DNA of 64,000 bases from Chryseobacterium sp. LJ668 (lineage in GTDB: Bacteria > Bacteroidota > Bacteroidia > Flavobacteriales > Weeksellaceae): the NCBI RefSeq assembly GCF_019613955.1, contig NZ_CP080443.1, forward strand, positions 2,527,001 to 2,591,000. The letters run 5' to 3'. This document shows positions 45,191-53,583 of this stretch, in pieces (position 1 is the stretch's first letter; every line of letters starts with the position of its first letter). The notes under the pieces were generated by a model. The model searched no databases and was not told where the DNA came from. It saw nothing but the letters and a program-made list of their open reading frames with translations. A program made the position numbers and the translations under genes.

Positions 45191-45994
45191 ATGAAAAAAA
45201 TATTTTTAAAACTCGCTTTGCTGGTTGCATTAGTGCCTTTGGTTTCGTGTACTGTAAAACAAATCAAAACCGCTAACAAAAAAAGCGCTCCAAACGAAAG
45301 AATGTGGCATTATTCTACGATTGATGCGATGCGACGAGGTATTTACGAAGGAACGCATACCGTAAAAGAATTAAAAGGCCACGGAGATTTTGGACTGGGA
45401 ACATTCAATCATCTCAATGGAGAACTGATTGCATTAGACGGAATTATCTATCGTATTCCGCCATCAGGAAAAGTGGAAGTAGCTTCGGAAAATTTGAAAT
45501 CGCCTTTTACCTCGCTCACATTTTTCAAAGCAGATTTGGTTAAAACAATCAATTTTACAGGAACTTTTGAGGAATTGCAGGAAAAAATTCTACCAATGCT
45601 GTCCACTCAAAATTTACCGTACGCCATAAAGATAGAAGCTAAGTGGTCTGACATTACAGTGGGTGGAGCAGACCCTATTTCTCCTACCGACACTACCGAA
45701 CTTGCAACATTGATGAAAGCAAGACCTCAGTATAAATCAGAAAATATAAATGGAACAATGGTGGGCTATTTCACACCTTCTTTGTTAAGTAATGTGGATT
45801 TGTCTCCGTTTCATTTTCATTTTATTTCTGACGACAGAACATTTGCAGGACATCTGATGTCCGGTCAACTCAAGAATGCTGAAATCAAAATTTATCTGAA
45901 TGAGAAAAGCGGATATGATGTTGAATTATTGCGGGATAATGGTAGGTTCCGTCACTTGAAGTTTGAGAGTAAAGGTGATTCTTCGGCATATTAA
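45191..45994 (+). CDS. Acetolactate decarboxylase, exported lipoprotein form
   Basis: 267 residues. Family body is complete: WHYSTIDAMRRGIYEGTHTV, GDFGLGTFNHLNGELIALDG, YRIPPSGKV, and the zinc-binding FHFHFISDDRTFAGHLMSGQ with H-x-H and the distal histidine. Preceded by a signal peptide with lipobox (VPLVSCT). Classic function is 2-acetolactate to acetoin; a lipoprotein form would act outside the cytoplasm. Last gene of the operator E operon, ended by the hairpin at 46084. Confidence 0.93.
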   Translation: MKKIFLKLALLVALVPLVSCTVKQIKTANKKSAPNERMWHYSTIDAMRRGIYEGTHTVKELKGHGDFGLGTFNHLNGELIALDGIIYRIPPSGKVEVASENLKSPFTSLTFFKADLVKTINFTGTFEELQEKILPMLSTQNLPYAIKIEAKWSDITVGGADPISPTDTTELATLMKARPQYKSENINGTMVGYFTPSLLSNVDLSPFHFHFISDDRTFAGHLMSGQLKNAEIKIYLNEKSGYDVELLRDNGRFRHLKFESKGDSSAY

Positions 45995-46083
45995 TATTTA
46001 AATTTTAAATATGGATTTGGGAAAGGCTCATATTAAAATTTGTAAATCTTAATTTGGATTATTCTGGATTTAAAAATAAAAAA

Positions 46084-46429
46084 AAATGGCGCCACTTGTC
46101 TTAAAGTGGCGCCATTTGGCTGTTGGTGACCAAGACGAGCGTATCTTCAAACACTTTTATCGATGATTTGGTTCGATTGAGCCAAATTAAGCAAGAATTG
46201 CAAAACGCCTGTTTATCAAATAATTTTTTTTAGTTTTTGTCCATTGCAATTTAATTTTAAAAATTAAGAACAATCAGCAATGGAGTAGTAAGTCGTTCTT
46301 TGGCTGTGCTTGTCTTGTACCTGTAACCGAAGAGATATTGAAATATTTGCTCAATGATTTTCAAAGAATGTTAGATTTTTTTTGAGTAATTACAATATTA
46401 GTGAAACCAAAAGTAATAAGATCTAACAA
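46084..46429. repeat. Dispersed element, copy 2, with hairpin and 35-codon frame
   Basis: Starts with the hairpin AAATGGCGCCACTT / AAGTGGCGCCATTT (46084-46117), then the 35-codon frame from GTG 46126 to TAG 46231 and a diverged right side. Homologous to 26428-26765. The hairpin also serves as terminator of the acetolactate decarboxylase gene. No gene of its own is supported. Confidence 0.75.
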
Positions 46430-46468
46430 CTACATATTGACTTTATTCCGATATTGAGTAGGCGCTTT
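46430..46468 (-). pseudogene. Remnant of an AraC gene 3' end
   Basis: Reverse-strand codons read KAPTQYRNKVNM and a stop, matching the terminal VTPVQYRDKVGI of the AraC gene at 26766. The rest of that gene is missing; another AraC gene (46479, plus strand) starts right after. Together with the adjacent repeat this shows a duplicated and broken segment. Confidence 0.6.
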
Positions 46469-46478
46469 TATTTTCGCT

Positions 46479-47282
46479 ATGAGCAATAAAATAGAAACTC
46501 CTGATATTGTCTATTCCTGTCATCACGATGTGAGCAGAAAGGGCGAAAATTTTGTTCCGAAACATACGCTTTCGTATGACATTTCGGGTAGTTTTGTATT
46601 AGCAGATGATAAAGAAAATTACAAGGCAAATTCAGGAGATTTTAATTTGATCAGAAAAAACCAATTGGTGAAGTTTGTCAAAATTCCACCTGAAAATGGT
46701 GTTTTTGAAAGTATGAATGTCTATTTGAGTGATGAGAATTTAACTAATTTTTCAAAAGAATATCAATTGAAAGCTGAACATTCAATTACCACAAAACCTC
46801 TCATTCCAATCAAAGTAAATGGAGTTCTTCAGAATTTTATGACTTCTTTAAAAATGATTCTTGAAAGTGATTTGAAAAATCAATCCTTAATAGATTTAAA
46901 AATAAAGGAACTTCTTTTGATTTTATTACAGTCGCAACCAGAACTGAAAAATATTCTTTTTGATTTTTCCGAACCTTTCAAAATTGATTTGGAAGCGTTT
47001 ATGAATCAAAATTACCGCTACAATGTCAATCTCGACCGTTTCGCATATCTGACGGGAAGAAGTCTCGCGACATTCAAACGTGATTTTGAAAAAGTTTTTC
47101 AAACTTCGCCACACAAATGGATTTTACAGAAACGTTTGAAAGAAGCTCATTTTCTTCTTAAAGAAGGCAAATCTGCATCAGACATTTTTGTTGATCTGGG
47201 TTTTGAAGACCTTTCTCATTTTTCTTATGTTTTCAAAAAACAGTTTGGTTACAGTCCCACGAAAATTCAGGTAATGAGATGA
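46479..47282 (+). CDS. AraC family transcriptional regulator, near-identical to 31623
   Basis: 267 residues. Apart from a short N-terminal extension (MSNK) and tail (VMR), it is nearly the same as the regulator at 31623, including DNA-binding helices (LDRFAYLTGRSLATFKRDFE, DIFVDLGFEDLSHFSYVFKK), which are almost unchanged. It has no aldehyde dehydrogenase next to it, and starts immediately after the AraC-tail remnant, so it is probably a translocated duplicate competing for the same sites. Confidence 0.93.
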   Translation: MSNKIETPDIVYSCHHDVSRKGENFVPKHTLSYDISGSFVLADDKENYKANSGDFNLIRKNQLVKFVKIPPENGVFESMNVYLSDENLTNFSKEYQLKAEHSITTKPLIPIKVNGVLQNFMTSLKMILESDLKNQSLIDLKIKELLLILLQSQPELKNILFDFSEPFKIDLEAFMNQNYRYNVNLDRFAYLTGRSLATFKRDFEKVFQTSPHKWILQKRLKEAHFLLKEGKSASDIFVDLGFEDLSHFSYVFKKQFGYSPTKIQVMR

Positions 47283-47374
47283 TTATAATTTCTAATGCAG
47301 CAGTTATTTTAGATTTAAGTTTAAATAAATTTATCCTTTTAAATTTCTAAATTTGCACTATAAGCATGAAATAG

Positions 47375-47953
47375 ATGTTCGAAATTTTCCAAAAATACCT
47401 TACCGATAAAATTGAACTTTCCAACACCGAATTAGAATTGATACAATCGGTCTGCAAAGAGAAAAAGCTTCGCAAAAAACAATTTCTCTCGCAGGAAGGC
47501 GAGGTCTGGCATTACAATGCGTTTATCTGTAGAGGATTGGTGAAAACTTTCTCCATTGCTGAGAATGGTACAGAACACATCATCAATTTTGCGCCCGATA
47601 ATTACTGGACCGGCGACCGTGAAAGTCTGACAAACGGAACACCCTCTCGTTTGAATATTGATGCAATAGAACCTACTGAATTAATCTTAATCGAAAAACC
47701 TGATTTTGAAAAATTATGTTTAGAAATTCCACAGCTTAATCAGTTGGTCAATCAGCTTATTCAGAAAAGTTTTATTGTTTCGCAAGGCAGAATCTTAGCC
47801 AATATCAGCTTTACCGCAGAGGAAAAATATGATAATTTTCTTTTGAAATATCCTAATATCGTCAACCGAATCCCTCAGCATATGATTGCTTCCTATATTG
47901 GCATCACGCCGGAAACCCTTACCAGACTACGTAGAAATAAGGTTAAGAAATAA
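47375..47953 (+). CDS. Crp/Fnr family transcriptional regulator
   Basis: 192 residues: cyclic-nucleotide-type barrel (KKQFLSQEGEVWHYNAFICR, INFAPDNYWTGDRESLTNGT) and a C-terminal helix-turn-helix (PQHMIASYIGITPETLTRLR). A TAAATTTG -7 box at 47348-47355 precedes ATG 47375. It stands directly before site F and the SDR gene 48066 and is the likely regulator of both site F and site G genes. Confidence 0.9.
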   Translation: MFEIFQKYLTDKIELSNTELELIQSVCKEKKLRKKQFLSQEGEVWHYNAFICRGLVKTFSIAENGTEHIINFAPDNYWTGDRESLTNGTPSRLNIDAIEPTELILIEKPDFEKLCLEIPQLNQLVNQLIQKSFIVSQGRILANISFTAEEKYDNFLLKYPNIVNRIPQHMIASYIGITPETLTRLRRNKVKK

Positions 47954-47961
47954 TAAATTTA

Positions 47962-48034
47962 TTTCATTGACATTTGTTTGGAATTTTTTCAAGCTTTTAT
48001 CAATGGAATATAACGTCCTGTTGTTCCAATTTTG
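47962..48034 (+). promoter_or_regulatory. Site F: inverted-repeat operator and promoter of SDR 48066
   Basis: TTTCATTGACATTTGTTTG starts at 47962, with TCAATGG downstream as the opposite half; -7 element CAATTTTG begins at 48027, 65 bases from the start of the motif. Site G at 49031 has the same sequence and spacing. Confidence 0.65.
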
Positions 48035-48065
48035 TCTTATTAAATAACAATCAAAATTTAAAAAG

Positions 48066-48923
48066 ATGAACAAGACAATTTTTATCACAGGAACAAGTAC
48101 AGGATTTGGGAAATTAACCGCAACAACACTTGCTAAAGCAGGCTATACCGTCATTGCAGGAATGCGTGGCGTGACCGGTAAAAATGAAGCAGCGGCAAAA
48201 GAACTGGAAGCAATACACAATATTCACGTCATTGAAATCGATGTCACAGACGACCAATCGGTAACCAATGCTTTTGCCGAAACATTAGAGAAATTTGGAA
48301 AAATAGATGTGCTGATCAACAACGCCGCAGTTTCCGGTTTTGGATTACTGGAAGCATATAGTCTTGACAAAATACGTCAGATGTTTGAGGTTAATTTTTA
48401 CGGCGTTATCCGAACTTATCAAGCGGTATTGCCATCGATGCGTGAGCAGAAAAGTGGTTTGATTATCAATATTAGTTCAGGGGCAAGCGCCCATACATCG
48501 CCTTTTATGATTCCCTATTTTGCATCGAAGTTTGGTGTGGAAAGTATAACGGAAGGTCTGCAGGATGAACTCAAACAATTTAATATTGAAAACGTTTCTA
48601 TCCAACCCGGCGTTTATCCGACCGAAATAAACACGGGTCAAAAAACCGGAGTAAATGCAGATAAACCTGAAATTGCAAGTCTTTATGATCCTGTGGCGAC
48701 AGAGCAGTTCAATGCCATTGGTTCCGCCTTATTCGGTAAGATGAAAGAGTTCAATATGGATCCTCAAACGATTGCAGACGGAATTCTGGAATTGATACAG
48801 ATGAAACAAGGTTCCCGTCCTCTACGCTTTCCGCTGGACGCTGTTGCGCAAGGAACAGATCTCGAATTTATCAATGCCAGAGCTGAACTTAAAGCTAAAT
48901 GGCTGGCAAAATATAACGATTAA
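48066..48923 (+). CDS. Short-chain dehydrogenase/reductase
   Basis: 285 residues, classical SDR with TGTSTGFG cofactor motif, NNAA, ISSGAS and YFASK active-site lysine. Differs from the 27853/38138 subgroup in the C-terminal half (ENVSIQPGVYPTEINTGQKT). Controlled through site F; ends with a terminator. Confidence 0.92.
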   Translation: MNKTIFITGTSTGFGKLTATTLAKAGYTVIAGMRGVTGKNEAAAKELEAIHNIHVIEIDVTDDQSVTNAFAETLEKFGKIDVLINNAAVSGFGLLEAYSLDKIRQMFEVNFYGVIRTYQAVLPSMREQKSGLIINISSGASAHTSPFMIPYFASKFGVESITEGLQDELKQFNIENVSIQPGVYPTEINTGQKTGVNADKPEIASLYDPVATEQFNAIGSALFGKMKEFNMDPQTIADGILELIQMKQGSRPLRFPLDAVAQGTDLEFINARAELKAKWLAKYND

Positions 48924-48940
48924 TTACTTTCTAAAGAATT

Positions 48941-48977
48941 AAAAAGGGTTGAAGAATTTTTACTTCAACCCTTTTTT
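48941..48977 (+). terminator. Terminator after SDR 48066
   Basis: Stem AAAAAGGGTTGAAG / CTTCAACCCTTTTTT. Confidence 0.92.
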
Positions 48978-49030
48978 GTTTTTGGTTTTTGTTGAATTTA
49001 AAATGATCGTTTTTTTTCAATAAGATTTAA

Positions 49031-49103
49031 TTTCATTGACATTTGTTTGTTTTTTTTTCAAGCTTTTGTCAATGGAAGAAGGCCGTCAAATGGTAGAAAT
49101 TTG
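49031..49103 (+). promoter_or_regulatory. Site G: inverted-repeat operator and promoter of the VOC gene 49137
   Basis: TTTCATTGACATTTGTTTG at 49031 with the opposite half TGTCAATG at 49067-49074; the half-sites are 33 bases apart centre to centre. -7 element GAAATTTG begins at 49096, 65 bases from the motif start, exactly as at site F. It lies on the upstream open frame, which selects ATG 49137. Confidence 0.65.
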
Positions 49104-49136
49104 CTTTATCAAATAACAACAAAAAAATCAAATAAG

Positions 49137-50135
49137 ATGAGCAATTTAAAAAAACAAATCAAAGCAACTGCAATGGCAAGCGCATTATTGGTATCAGCTT
49201 CAGTTTCTAGTCTTGGCGCACAACAGAAAGCAGGAATTCTTGGAGTGGATCATGTTGGAATCAATGTTCCGGATATGGATCAGGCAGTTAACTTCTTTAC
49301 AGATGTTTTAGGCTTTTCTGCGGTTACGACATTAGGACCGATTCCTTTAGATGATGTTTGGAAAAAGAACAATCATATGCAGTCCGGAACTGGTGCGGTA
49401 ACCATCAAAATGGTAAAAGCCGGAACGGGTGCCAATATCGAATTATTCCAATATCAGGATAATAAAGGCAGCAAACAATTCCCTGGCGGTGATGATCTTG
49501 GTGCAAGCCACATCGCTTTTTACACTGATGACATCAAGCAAAGTGTAACATTTTTAAAAAGTAAAGACGTACAGTTTTTGGGTGACCCATTTCTAATGCC
49601 GTCCGGCGATACAGAAGGCGAAACCTGGGTTTATTTCTTAACACCTTGGGGCGCAAAAATGGAACTGGTTTCCTATCCCAACGGAAAAGGTTACGAAAAA
49701 AATAAACCTACTACAGTTCTTTGGTCACCAAAAGATGTTCATTCATCAAAATCAGAAATTAGTTCAAAAACTCTGTCAGAATCAGAAATCCTTTCATTAG
49801 TTGAAACACACCTTGCCATTTGGAATGAAAGTGATCTGAAGAAACGTGAAGCTTTGATGAAAAAAGTTTATGCAGATAACATCGAAATGGTAGACAGTCA
49901 TTTCATTGCAAAAGGGTTTAAAGAGATCAACGGTTTTGTGGAAGATCTGCAGAGAAAAGCGCCCGGATCCAAATTCACTCACATTAAAGCGATTGATGTC
50001 AATCACAATATTGCACGACTATTCTGGCAAAACGGAACACCGGAAAAAGCTGATGCAGTAACCGGAATGGATCTTTTCGTCTTCGAGAACGGAAAAGCGG
50101 TTAAACTCTATGTTTTTGTGGACAGCAAAAAATAA
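49137..50135 (+). CDS. Secreted VOC (glyoxalase-like) protein with NTF2/SnoaL-like C-terminal domain
   Basis: 332 residues from ATG 49137, with a signal-peptide-like N-terminus (QIKATAMASALLVSASVSSL followed by GAQ). VOC domain at about 35-190: GVDHVGINVPDMDQAVNFF, NIELFQYQ, ASHIAFYTDDIKQS and KMELVSYP contain the His/Glu metal ligands. The C-terminal 130 residues (SLVETHLAIWNESDLKKREA, DSHFIAKGFKEINGF, ARLFWQNGTPEKADAVTGMD) look like an NTF2-like fold. A two-domain, exported architecture; substrate unknown. Confidence 0.85.
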   Translation: MSNLKKQIKATAMASALLVSASVSSLGAQQKAGILGVDHVGINVPDMDQAVNFFTDVLGFSAVTTLGPIPLDDVWKKNNHMQSGTGAVTIKMVKAGTGANIELFQYQDNKGSKQFPGGDDLGASHIAFYTDDIKQSVTFLKSKDVQFLGDPFLMPSGDTEGETWVYFLTPWGAKMELVSYPNGKGYEKNKPTTVLWSPKDVHSSKSEISSKTLSESEILSLVETHLAIWNESDLKKREALMKKVYADNIEMVDSHFIAKGFKEINGFVEDLQRKAPGSKFTHIKAIDVNHNIARLFWQNGTPEKADAVTGMDLFVFENGKAVKLYVFVDSKK

Positions 50136-50192
50136 TCTTCAAATTAAAATCAATCAAAATCTACTCAATAATAACATTTAAAATTATCAATT

Positions 50193-50636
50193 ATGAAATC
50201 TTCAATCATCAACGCAAATTCAAAAAACGAAACATTGATCCGTGAATTGTACAGAATCGCAGAAATTCAGGATACAAAAGGATTTGTTGACCTGTTCGCA
50301 GAAGACGGCTACTTCTGGGATGTCTCTGCCGGAACCAAATATTATGGGGAAGACATCGGTAAAACGGTCGATGTTTATGCAACAGCTTTTCCTGATATGC
50401 ACAGAGAATTATATGACTTATATGTCCTTGAAGATGAAAATACGGTCGTTGTGGAATTATCTCTGAACGGAACACACAAGGGTTCGCTACAATTGCCTTC
50501 CGGAACGATTGAAGCTACAGGAAAAACAATGCAGACGCCTTGTTGTGACGTTTTTAAAATCGAAAATGGAAAAATAAAATCATTTCATTGTTACACAGCA
50601 GCAACAATTATGTTGGGACAATTAGGACTTTTTTAA
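50193..50636 (+). CDS. NTF2-like / SnoaL family protein
   Basis: 147 residues, soluble, cone-like NTF2 fold: YRIAEIQDTKGFVDLFAEDG, YGEDIGKTVDVYATAFPDMH, VVVELSLNGTHKGSLQLPSG and IENGKIKSFHCYT. Polyketide-cyclase-like or ester cyclase group; activity unknown. Follows the VOC-NTF2 gene by 57 bases, likely same transcript. Confidence 0.88.
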   Translation: MKSSIINANSKNETLIRELYRIAEIQDTKGFVDLFAEDGYFWDVSAGTKYYGEDIGKTVDVYATAFPDMHRELYDLYVLEDENTVVVELSLNGTHKGSLQLPSGTIEATGKTMQTPCCDVFKIENGKIKSFHCYTAATIMLGQLGLF

Positions 50637-50639
50637 ACT

Positions 50640-50679
50640 CAAATCAGGATGAATTATTTTATTCATTCATCCTGATTTT
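50640..50679 (+). terminator. Terminator after the NTF2-like gene
   Basis: Stem AAATCAGGATGAAT / ATTCATCCTGATTT. Confidence 0.88.
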
Positions 50680-50695
50680 AAAAATATTATAAATA

Positions 50696-51331
50696 ATGGA
50701 AAATATTATTGACATTTTGAACTGGCGGTATGAGGCGAAAAGAATGACGAGCGAAAAGGTGGCAGATGAAAAAATCAATACCATTTTGGAAGCTGCTCAT
50801 TTGGCGCCTTCAGGCATTGGTTTACAGCCTTATGAGATAATCGTTATCAACAACCCTGAAATCAAAGAACAGATCTTACCGATTGCTATGAATCAATCCG
50901 TAGTCACCGAATCATCACATCTGTTGGTTTTCGCCGTTTGGGATGAATATACAAAGGAAAGGATCGACCACGTTTTTGATCATCTCGTTTTAAAACGACA
51001 TTCTGAATCTGCATCTTATGAAAGACAACGGCATTTTGCCAAACAGTTCTTCGGAAATATGAGCATTGAAGAGAATTTCCATCACGCTGCAAAACAGGCC
51101 AATATCGCATTGGGTCTGGCAATTACGGCAGCAGCTTCATTAGAAATCGATACTACACCGATGGAAGGTTTTGATCCTTTGGCTCTTGACGAACTTTTAG
51201 ATTTGCACTCAAAAGGACTAAGAAGTTCGATGCTTTTGGTAGTTGGCTATCGGGACAAAGAAAATGACTGGAATCTGAAGAATAAAAAAGTACGCAAACC
51301 GATGGAAGAGTTTGTGACTTTTTATAAATAA
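50696..51331 (+). CDS. Nitroreductase family NAD(P)H oxidoreductase
   Basis: 211 residues, FMN-dependent, NfsB-like: NWRYEAKRM and AAHLAPSGIGLQPYEIIVIN at the N-terminus, VVTESSHLLVFAVWDEYT in the middle, QANIALGLAITAAASLEIDT and GFDPLALDELL after. Reduces nitro, quinone or related compounds. The next gene encodes a quinol monooxygenase-like protein 29 bases downstream. Confidence 0.93.
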   Translation: MENIIDILNWRYEAKRMTSEKVADEKINTILEAAHLAPSGIGLQPYEIIVINNPEIKEQILPIAMNQSVVTESSHLLVFAVWDEYTKERIDHVFDHLVLKRHSESASYERQRHFAKQFFGNMSIEENFHHAAKQANIALGLAITAAASLEIDTTPMEGFDPLALDELLDLHSKGLRSSMLLVVGYRDKENDWNLKNKKVRKPMEEFVTFYK

Positions 51332-51360
51332 GAAATCACTACAATTTTTAAAAAATTAAA

Positions 51361-51738
51361 ATGGAAAATAATATAAAACCAGGAACATCAAACAGCCACA
51401 ACAAAACACAAACAACAGGAATCACGGTCAGCGCTTACTACAAAGTTCATTCGGAAGACAGACAAATATTTATTGATGCCGTCATCCCCGAAATGATTGC
51501 TGCAAATAAACTGGAAGGCTGTATTTACTATGCATTTTCACAGGATCTGACCGATGAAAATACCTTTCACCTTTTGGAAGGTTGGGCAGATGAAGCCGCT
51601 TATGAAAATCACGAAAATTCGGAAACGTTTTTAACCGCTTTAAGTACCGTTGTAAAAAATCTGAGAATACTGGATAGAGAGGGAGTTCGTTATGATATTT
51701 CGAAAATGCATATCGACGACCCGAGAGGAAAAGTATGA
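51361..51738 (+). CDS. Antibiotic-biosynthesis-monooxygenase (ABM) domain protein
   Basis: 125 residues. ABM fold: ITVSAYYKVHSEDRQIFIDA, LEGCIYYAFSQDLTDENTFH and LLEGWADEAAYENHENSETF. Members include quinol monooxygenases of the YgiN type. An N-terminal hydrophilic arm (MENNIKPGTSNSHNKTQT) precedes the domain. Operon partner of the nitroreductase. Confidence 0.88.
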   Translation: MENNIKPGTSNSHNKTQTTGITVSAYYKVHSEDRQIFIDAVIPEMIAANKLEGCIYYAFSQDLTDENTFHLLEGWADEAAYENHENSETFLTALSTVVKNLRILDREGVRYDISKMHIDDPRGKV

Positions 51739-51943
51739 TACTGGTGCCTATAGCAACATATTAGTGGTAATTTTTTGCTAGAGATGTTGATACTTAAGTA
51801 TATTGTAATAATAGGCTATCTGTAAAATTGACTTCAGACAATGGTAAATCTTTAGGCAGTACTTGATATGAAAAAAAATAGTAGATCGACAAAAAGTTAG
51901 TCAGAAAATATATTATTGGTTTCTTTATTGCTAAATCAAAAAT

Positions 51944-52300
51944 ATGAGAAAAATATTTTTAGTAGAAGACGACCCTGGAATTCGCGATACATTAGAGATA
52001 TTATTAACAACTGAAGGATTTTTGGTTCAATCTTTTGGAGCAGTTGCAGAATTTAACAATAGGGATAAAAGCATCTTACCGGATCTATTTCTTTTTGATG
52101 TAATGTTACCTGACGGTTCGGGCATCGAACTATGCAGGGAAATTAAAAATGATAAAAAAAGTGAAAATCTACCTGTCATTATTATGAGTGCACACGCTGA
52201 TCTGGAGGATGTTTTTTATGAGTGTATCCCAAACGATTTTATACCAAAGCCCTTTGATATAGATGACCTAATTTTACGAATTAGTAAGATTTTAAGTTGA
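51944..52300 (+). CDS. Stand-alone response-regulator receiver domain protein
   Basis: 118 residues, receiver domain only: acidic pair in FLVEDDPG, phospho-acceptor Asp in LFLFDVMLPDGSG, S in IIMSAHAD and the conserved lysine in FIPKPFD. No output domain and no histidine kinase in the window, so an orphan, CheY-like phosphorelay component. The 205 bases before it hold no gene. Confidence 0.92.
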   Translation: MRKIFLVEDDPGIRDTLEILLTTEGFLVQSFGAVAEFNNRDKSILPDLFLFDVMLPDGSGIELCREIKNDKKSENLPVIIMSAHADLEDVFYECIPNDFIPKPFDIDDLILRISKILS

Positions 52301-52359
52301 TTTTAATTGTACATACCGGCATTCAAGTTATGTTATTCTTGTTTAATTCAGAGATATGC

Positions 52360-52709
52360 ATTGCACGCTGATTTGCATTTGGGTTTAAGAAAACGAGTTT
52401 TCAGGCAGTTGAAAAATGCATAGGAAAATGGCAGAAAAAACGGACCGAGACCGATTGATGAAGACCTTCTAAATTTTCAAAACTTTTTCATAGATGTCGA
52501 TGCCATTAAAAATGAAAAAGAAAAACTGACCGTTTGTGCCGGAAGACAGGAGTTAAATTACGGAAGCGAAGGTTGATTTCGGTTCGTGAAGGTCCGAATT
52601 TAGGACCCCTATTTTAACGGACTGAAACTGATGTATAAAAAGGGAATTTTAAATCGGATGCTTTTATGATGATGGCGAATGAAATTAATACCGGAGTTTT
52701 TAAATCAAA
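52360..52709 (+). pseudogene. Decayed alginate-export family porin gene
   Basis: Six-frame reading by eye gives pieces of an alginate-export porin in different frames: DLHLGLRKRVFRQLKNA, GPRPIDEDLLNFQNFFID, GRQELNYGSEG, then LISVREGPN and DAFMMMANEINTGVF after frameshifts, with several stops in between. Only the central part survives, so an outer-membrane protein gene was lost here. No intact relative lies in the window. Confidence 0.75.
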
Positions 52710-52710
52710 A

Positions 52711-52744
52711 AAAACCACCAATCATCTGCTGCTAGGTGGTTTTC
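52711..52744 (-). terminator. Terminator of SDR 52763 (minus strand)
   Basis: Stem AAAACCACC / GGTGGTTTT with loop AATCATCTGCTGCTA; on the minus strand a T run follows. Confidence 0.85.
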
Positions 52745-52762
52745 AAATATTTATTAAAAATG

Positions 52763-53503
52763 TTAACTGACAAGTCCACCATCAACATTGATGCTGGTGC
52801 CGGTGATGAATTTTGCCTGTGGACTGGCTAAAAAAGCAGCCAACTCGGCAACGTCAGATTTGGTTCCGTAACTTCCCAAAGCAATGAAGGAACGTAAAAA
52901 ATCTGCAAATTGAGAATCTGCAGGGTTCATCTCCGTATCTATAGGGCCCGGCTGAACTGTATTTACGGTGATTTTGCGGGCAGCGAGGTCACGTGCAACT
53001 CCTCTGGTAAAACCTGCAACAGCAGCCTTAGTCATTCCATAAACCGCTGTTCCTGGGAACATCGCTCTTTCAGCGGCGGTGCTTCCGATAGTGATGATTC
53101 TTCCCTCATCATTCATCAACGCTGCAACTGCCTGAGTCACCACAAAAACACCACGGATATTTACCGCAACCAATCTGTCGAAATCGTCAAGGCTGACTTC
53201 GTATAAGGTCGCACCACCTCCCAATCCTGCATTGTTCACCAGAATATCAAAGTTTCCCAATTCTCTATGAGCCTGCTCAACAGCATTAAGGATAGACTCG
53301 GCATTTGAACTGTCTGCTTTTATTGGCAGCACTTTGATTTCTTCGTTGCTCAGTTCAGAGGCCAAAAGATTGGCTGTCTCTTCAGAGCTGGCATAGGTAA
53401 ATGCGACGTTTACCCCTTCAGATACAAACTTGCGGACAATTTCCTGTCCGATTCCTCGACTTCCGCCGGTTACAAAAGCAACCTTATTTTTTAGGTTTTG
53501 CAT
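52763..53503 (-). CDS. 3-oxoacyl-ACP-reductase-like SDR
   Basis: 246 residues, full-length classical SDR: TGGSRGIG, NNAG, TIGSTAAER, VYGMTKAAVAGFTRGVARDL, PGPIDTEMNP and the C-terminal FITGTSINVDGGL. That C-terminus is typical of FabG-like and glucose-dehydrogenase-like members. Divergent from the HxlR gene at 53655, with their operator in between, so probably HxlR-controlled. Confidence 0.94.
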   Translation of the reverse strand: MQNLKNKVAFVTGGSRGIGQEIVRKFVSEGVNVAFTYASSEETANLLASELSNEEIKVLPIKADSSNAESILNAVEQAHRELGNFDILVNNAGLGGGATLYEVSLDDFDRLVAVNIRGVFVVTQAVAALMNDEGRIITIGSTAAERAMFPGTAVYGMTKAAVAGFTRGVARDLAARKITVNTVQPGPIDTEMNPADSQFADFLRSFIALGSYGTKSDVAELAAFLASPQAKFITGTSINVDGGLVS

Positions 53504-53583
53504 ATTATTTTTTTTTAATTGAATTTTTAAAATTTCATTTTTTTAACATCACAAAATTAATTCAATAGTTTACTTTTGGCAAG

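Noticed and set aside
46084..46117. GGCGCC hairpin as an integron attC or IS200/605 end
   Set aside because: No integrase or Y1 transposase and no repeated cassette structure; described only as a hairpin of the dispersed element.
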